DNA from: Gari tellinella | Lineage: Eukaryota > Mollusca > Bivalvia > Cardiida > Psammobiidae | Direction of reading: 5' to 3' | Length of the DNA stretch: 64,000 nt | Assembly: GCA_922989275.2 (NCBI GenBank) | Contig: OV277861.1 | Coordinates: 41,232,623-41,296,622, forward strand | Shown here: piece by piece, positions 60,453 through 64,000 of the stretch | How the letters are laid out: every line of letters begins with the position of its first letter | Numbering within the stretch: position 1 is the stretch's first letter | Position numbers and translations under genes: made by a program | The notes under the pieces: generated by a model | Databases searched by the model: none | Told to the model about the DNA's origin: nothing | The model's input: the letters and a program-made list of their open reading frames with translations, nothing else

Positions 60453-62199
60453 CTAATTTAAATAATTCTAGATTTAAATTTGTGACATATGTATCGCTGT
60501 TAAGAGAAAAGAGTTATCTATCAAAGGATATAAAACGCATGTTGATCACTGTACAAACCTATCCCTAGTAATAAATCAAACTGGAGAGACTTTCAGTGTA
60601 TGTAGCACTTTGACGTTGTGATGACGTTTACGCAAGAAACGAAATTATCCGTTAAAAAAAAGGTCATCTGTTTTGTTTTTTAAAATTTGTTTATTGTAGT
60701 GTCGCACTAGTATTGGGAAGAAGTGGGTTATTGTAAAACAACATAGAAAAGTGTTTTTCCATGTACTTTTGGCACCTATTTGTCGCTTCTATGGAAGTCA
60801 AGTGAATAACTCATGCAAAGACTAAGCGCGTAATCTGGACAGAAAAGAATGGTTTCGTTTTATGACAATTAATTCAATAGAACAATCTAGAATAATGCTT
60901 TTTATGCGCCCGTCAAAAGAGGGCACATTATGGTATACTCTTCGCTTTCTGTCCATATATGTTCAAGTTCTGCTAAAATGACCTCATACTCTAAGCAAAC
61001 TGCACGGATTTACGACTTAAACTTGATTCCGAATGATAACTTTACTTCTGTTTGCCTTATTGAAACCAAATTTCATACATAGTTTTCTGATACAGGAAAA
61101 ACACCTACTGACTTTGGTTTAAGTATGATGTTTCATAGCCGTTATGTCCCTTTACATACTTAGCATTTTAGGAAAAGCTAGTTTCCGAACAATTTCTTTG
61201 GTTTAATTGATACATTGTAAACGATTTCATATTTAGCTTTCTCATCATACAGTTTATACAACTATTAATTTAAAGTCTGATGATTTTTTTCATTTATTTT
61301 GCCATGCCGGGTGTATATTGCACTGCAGTGTTCTTGATATTATTCGTTTCAGGTAGATATAGTTCTGATATTGAATTACTAACCCACACATATATAAGTT
61401 AAATTTATATGAAGGAGTAATGACTTAGGATATTGAAATCATTGTACAAAATGACGTCATGTTAACACCACGTCGTCGCAAACCTCATTTGCATATATAT
61501 ACCACTGACATGAGTTCAGTGAAGAAATCGATGGCCGTCGATGGCCATCGATTAGGAGTTTGCTACCGGTCTGAAAATCAGTGGAGAAGGCTTTATTATT
61601 CAGTTCAAACGCAAACGCATTGCAAATAAATATAGAAAATGACAACTCTTTAACAATTCTGACTACCAGTTTTAATCTGAGTTGGAAACAGTTTTGAGCC
61701 TGATCAGACACCAGGTTACCCGTCGTCTGATCTGGCTCCAAACTGTTTGCAATGAAAATAATTATTTAAGCGTGAACGCAATTATTTTGAAATAAAAAGT
61801 TGTCTCTACCGTACTCTGTACGCTGCACATGGGGCACAAATTGCTAACCTAAACAGCAAACAGTGGTAACTGATCACGCTACTGGTAACATACGAACAAT
61901 AAACAAGTGTTATTCAACGCTTGCGTCGTATGGTATGTTATATTAAAAAACCTATAACATGGAGTCATGCTATTTATGTTGCACGTTTTTCATTTTTTGT
62001 TGTAGTATGCAATATTCACTTTTATGGTGTAACGGAAAACAAGTGTGTGGTTATTGTTAAAATAAATGCCCATGGCAAAAAACTGATGAACATTGTTCGC
62101 TGGTAAACTAAGACGATGATATGTACATCAAGCCAAAATGATTACTCTAAAGACTGTATGTTAAACTAACTTTTAATTGAAACAAACCTGTCGTGGGGA
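60453..62199. other. Downstream interval with no gene seen
   Basis: A hairpin AATCGATGGCC / GGCCATCGATT lies at about 61526-61553. A possible acceptor at 61352 (TTCGTTTCAG) leads into a frame that stops within 15 codons with no motif, so no exon is called. Confidence 0.4.
61684..61750. repeat. GCAAACAGTTT palindromic mini-element, copy 2
   Basis: GGAAACAGTTTTGAGCCTGA and TCAGACACCAGG pair with the inverted GTCGTCTGATCTGGCTCCAA and ACTGTTTGC, a stem of about 30 nt with few mismatches. Confidence 0.75.
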
Positions 62200-63420
62200 G
62201 CGTGTTTTAACTCACATGGCACAAAGTGTCAAGGTGAGCTATTTTGATCGACCTGTGTCCTGTGTCCGTCGTCGTCCGTCCGTCCGTTCGTTCGTCGTCC
62301 GTCGTCAACAATTTCTTTAAAACGACATCTCCTCCTAAACTACTAGATGGATTTTAACCAAACTTGGCAGAAATGATCCTTATATAGTCATATTAGAAAC
62401 TTTTTCAAATATTTTCGATCCGTTGCATATCTATGGTCCCGCCCCGGGGGTCACAAATTAACATAGAGTTATATGGTGAAATCTTCAAACCTCTTCTTTT
62501 CTGAAACTAATATAGCTAGAGCTTTGATATTTGGCATGGCCTAATTTCTAAAGGTACTTTACCAATATTGTTCAAATGGTTCCGGTCCGTTGTATAACTA
62601 GGTCATATGACCTAAAAATATATTTTTTCAATAAAAGTTTAAAAATCTTCTTCTCTGCTTAGATATTTTGCACAAAGCATCATCTACAGGTCCTTTATCG
62701 AGTTTGTTCAACTTATGTCCCTGGGGTCAATAATGGCCCCGCCCGGGGGTCACAAATTTACAAAGAGTTATATAGTGAAATCTTCAAACCTCTTCTTCCT
62801 TGAAACTAATATAGCTAGAGATTTGATATTTGGCATGGTGTAACTTCTATAGGTACTTTACCAATATTGTTCAAATGGTTTCGGTCCGTTGTATATCCAC
62901 GTCACAGGAACTAAAAATAGATTTTTTCAATAAAAACTTAAAAATCTTCTCCTTTGAAACCACAGTCACCTGAGCTAAGATATTTTACACAAAGCATCAT
63001 CTTCTGGTCTTCTATCAAGATTGTTCAAATTATGTTCCTGGGGTCAAAAATGAACCCGCCCGGGGGTCACAACTTTACATAGAGTTAGATTGTGAAATCT
63101 TCAAACCTCTTCTTCTCTAAAACTAATATAGCTAGAGCTTTGATATTTGACATGGTGAGTGTAAATTCTAAAGGTACTTTACCAATATTGTTCAAATGAT
63201 TCCGGTATGTTGCATAACTAGGTCACAGGAGCTAAAAATAGATTTTTTCAATAAAAACTTTAAAAAATTTCTCTGAAACCACAGTACCCTGAGCTTAGCT
63301 ATTTGGCACTCAGCATCATCCAATCAGCAATTGGCACACTCATATTGTCATAATTTCTCAGCTTTCCAAAATATGTAACATTTACATCAACGGTTCCAGG
63401 TGAGCGATTTAGGGCCGTAT
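62200..63420 (+). repeat. Tandem ~300-bp bivalve repeat, three units, with CGTCCGTC tract
   Basis: Starts CAAGGTGAGCTATTTTGATC with a CGTCCGTCCGTTCGTTCGTC low-complexity tract. Units are marked by CCGGGGGTCACAAA at about 62445, 62744 and 63061 and by AATATAGCTAGAGCTTTGAT; periods about 299 and 317 nt. It closes near CAGGTGAGCGATTTAGGGCC (63399). A non-coding dispersed element probably ending at these GGTGAGC-like borders. Confidence 0.75.
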
Positions 63421-64000
63421 AACGACGTTACGCAGAATAACAATTTTACAGTCTATACTGAATTTATAGAAATCTTAAACAAGGCATATAGGTTTCGATA
63501 TTAATACATTTCCGAAAACCTATGCATACTTCAATTGATTGTTATTGGATGCAAGCCAGTGCCGTTTAATATAGATATCATAATGTACTTCATAAAAAGG
63601 CACACTAAAACATATTAATGATCAAAGGATGAGACCTATAACAACCATTGTAATAAGTCTTCTATTTACCGAATTTTTTTTATAGTTACAACATTTTTTT
63701 ATAATACAGCTTGTGTGCTCACGACAATGGTGTTTAATATTGAAATCTTACTTACAGTCCCTTTTCGATATCCAGAGGATCAATGCCTTTAAGATGTTTT
63801 TGATAATATTAGAAGGCGTGGTGTGTTTTTAAATTAGTGTGAATTGATAATCAGCAATTTATCTGAACATTTATAACATGTGAGACATTTCTATTCACAT
63901 GTCGCTTCTGTATACAATAAATGAAAACACTTATTCATATTTAATATTATAATAACTAATATATATCAATAAAATATATGAGAGGTATGAGCTGATATCG
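63421..64000. other. Right end of window
   Basis: AT-rich, nothing recognised. Confidence 0.4.

Noticed and set aside
61352..61402. Possible exon after a TTCGTTTCAG acceptor
   Set aside because: The frame stops quickly and carries no cysteine pattern or membrane segment.

Overview
The window looks like nuclear DNA of a bivalve mollusc (phylum and class are an inference; the species cannot be named from the sequence). It is AT-rich and intron-dominated, with GT-AG splice sites. It is crowded with repeats of a kind common in bivalve genomes: ~160-bp core arrays containing GGGCAGATAACTCT, AGGTCA/GTGACC arrays, tRNA-derived SINE heads, many short palindromic MITEs and long CA tracts. No bacterial gene organisation is present, and nearly all long open frames are simple-sequence translations or transposon relics.

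The one host gene I can support runs on the + strand from before the window (first visible exon 3532-3780) to at least 60260. It has eleven intact exons. Exon A is the second half of an F5/8-type-C / fucolectin-like (FTP) domain. Exons B and C together make a complete FTP domain. They are followed by eight single-exon EGF-like domains (D, E, F, H, I, J, K, L). Every exon is a multiple of three and phase 1 at both ends, so each can be duplicated or skipped without breaking the frame. The EGF exons fall into three classes: X (D, F, I), Y (E, H, J) and a terminal class Z (K, L). They are arranged X-Y-X-Y-X-Y-Z-Z, with an additional dead Y exon at 45962-46083 that carries a 16-bp deletion. The architecture suggests a secreted or membrane lectin/EGF scavenger-receptor-like protein of the MEGF/Draper/SREC kind. 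The promoter, signal peptide, transmembrane segment and 3' end are not visible.

The introns hold the mobile-element content. From left to right: palindromic MITEs (175-365, 3258-3425, 9033-9615); a microsatellite-bearing element with huge CA tracts (7633-8815; sister copies at 17078-17402 and 47142-47484); a CR1-like LINE 3' fragment (12167-13171); inverted minisatellites (13.6-17.4 kb); a 4.5-kb element with ~536-bp terminal inverted repeats and TTAA flanks (21885-26377); a dead DD34D mariner (26825-28298); a tRNA-derived SINE (30183-30460); a 3.85-kb element with 34-bp TIRs (31744-35595); a dead Tc1-like transposase (35830-36400); a foldback MITE with 30-bp perfect TIRs and a 6-bp target duplication (40090-40525); a tandem duplication with a MITE in one copy (42428-43655); a Penelope-like retroelement remnant with a GIY-YIG region (46818-48070); a LINE C-terminal fragment (52168-52548, minus); a broken gene of an invertebrate repetitive family with HEADTR-like, GCDS-like and cysteine-rich motifs (52875-54200); an array of nuclear-receptor-like half sites (55060-55690); a pearl/Helitron-associated-like element (57828-59367); and a ~300-bp tandem bivalve repeat (62200-63420).

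All functional statements come from reading the sequence and remembered family features; no database search was run.
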